The notes under the pieces are model-generated. The model was given only the letters and a program-made list of their open reading frames with translations. It ran no database searches and had not been told where the DNA came from. A stretch of DNA of 64,000 nucleotides, taken from positions 18,759 through 82,758 of the forward strand of contig NZ_ALVZ01000222.1 of assembly GCF_000332055.1 (NCBI RefSeq), written 5' to 3'. The DNA is from Xenococcus sp. PCC 7305 (GTDB lineage Bacteria > Cyanobacteriota > Cyanobacteriia > Cyanobacteriales > Xenococcaceae). Each line of letters opens with the position of its first letter. The first letter of the stretch is position 1. The position numbers were made by a program, and so were the translations under genes. Shown here in pieces: positions 63,969-64,000 of this stretch.

Positions 63969-64000
63969 CAGTTATCAGTTATCAGTTATCAGTTATCAGT
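63969..64000. repeat. STRR (CAGTTAT) tandem repeat, cut by window edge
   Basis: At least four heptamers CAGTTAT run off the right edge, two bases after the preceding stop codon. Confidence 0.8.

Noticed and set aside
1..64000. tRNA, rRNA or tmRNA genes
   Set aside because: I looked in the gaps for T-loop (GGTTCGA) and ribosomal motifs and saw none; a covariance-model scan would be decisive.

Overview
The window is chromosomal DNA from a phycobilisome-bearing cyanobacterium. The evidence is many copies of the HIP1 octamer GCGATCGC, a CpcT-type phycobilin lyase, the cyanobacterial fbp-tal-zwf-opcA carbon cluster, an FtsZ with a cyanobacterial C-terminal tail, HisZ, a CyRepA-type replication protein, and many short heptanucleotide tandem repeats (STRR) between genes. 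The DNA is AT-rich. The mix of adhesins, RTX protein and repeats would suit a unicellular or colonial (Pleurocapsa/Chroococcales-like) organism, but the species cannot be named from the sequence alone.

Layout. 1-5.5 kb (minus strand): a polymorphic-toxin locus with a 1362-residue HAF-repeat/haemagglutinin-like protein ending in a restriction-endonuclease-fold toxin, its probable immunity gene, and a truncated immunity paralogue. 5.8-12.6 kb: GH3 glucosidase, DNA photolyase, CpcT, a prohibitin-type band-7 protein and CsaB. 12.6-18.7 kb: a membrane protein, the CtpA protease, then ftsQ, ftsZ and scpB (division and chromosome segregation). 18.9-21.9 kb: a CyRepA plasmid-type replication protein. 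22-28.4 kb: alpha/beta hydrolase, GHL10-type glycosidase, a KaiB-fold fusion protein, a DUF427 gene remnant, a small membrane protein, hisZ and a small acidic protein.

28.4-33.1 kb (minus strand) is the most unusual block: a receiver domain fused through one membrane helix to an HlyD adaptor and lacking the phosphoacceptor aspartate, then a normal receiver anchored to the membrane by a C-terminal helix, an unknown protein, and a lipoprotein HlyD/RND adaptor. This looks like an undescribed signalling-plus-export module. 33.6-36.4 kb: a DUF1800/DUF1501 exported pair. 36.7-39.7 kb: a DEP-domain protein, a VOC protein and a VanZ-LamG membrane protein. 39.9-48.9 kb: ilvD, an FHA-PAS-GGDEF-EAL protein, a GAF-GAF histidine kinase, a UbiB-family kinase and a secreted tandem Tudor/Agenet-like protein.

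49-54.8 kb: fbp, tal, zwf and opcA, which together run the oxidative pentose phosphate pathway and its redox control. tal is bracketed by inverted copies of a ~110-bp repeat that also occurs, internally deleted, at 39.8 kb. 54.9-64 kb: dnaX, a secreted CAP-RTX protein, leuB, a small thioredoxin-like protein, mreB and mreC (no mreD follows), and a small secreted protein. I saw no rRNA, tRNA, CRISPR array, insertion sequence or prophage.
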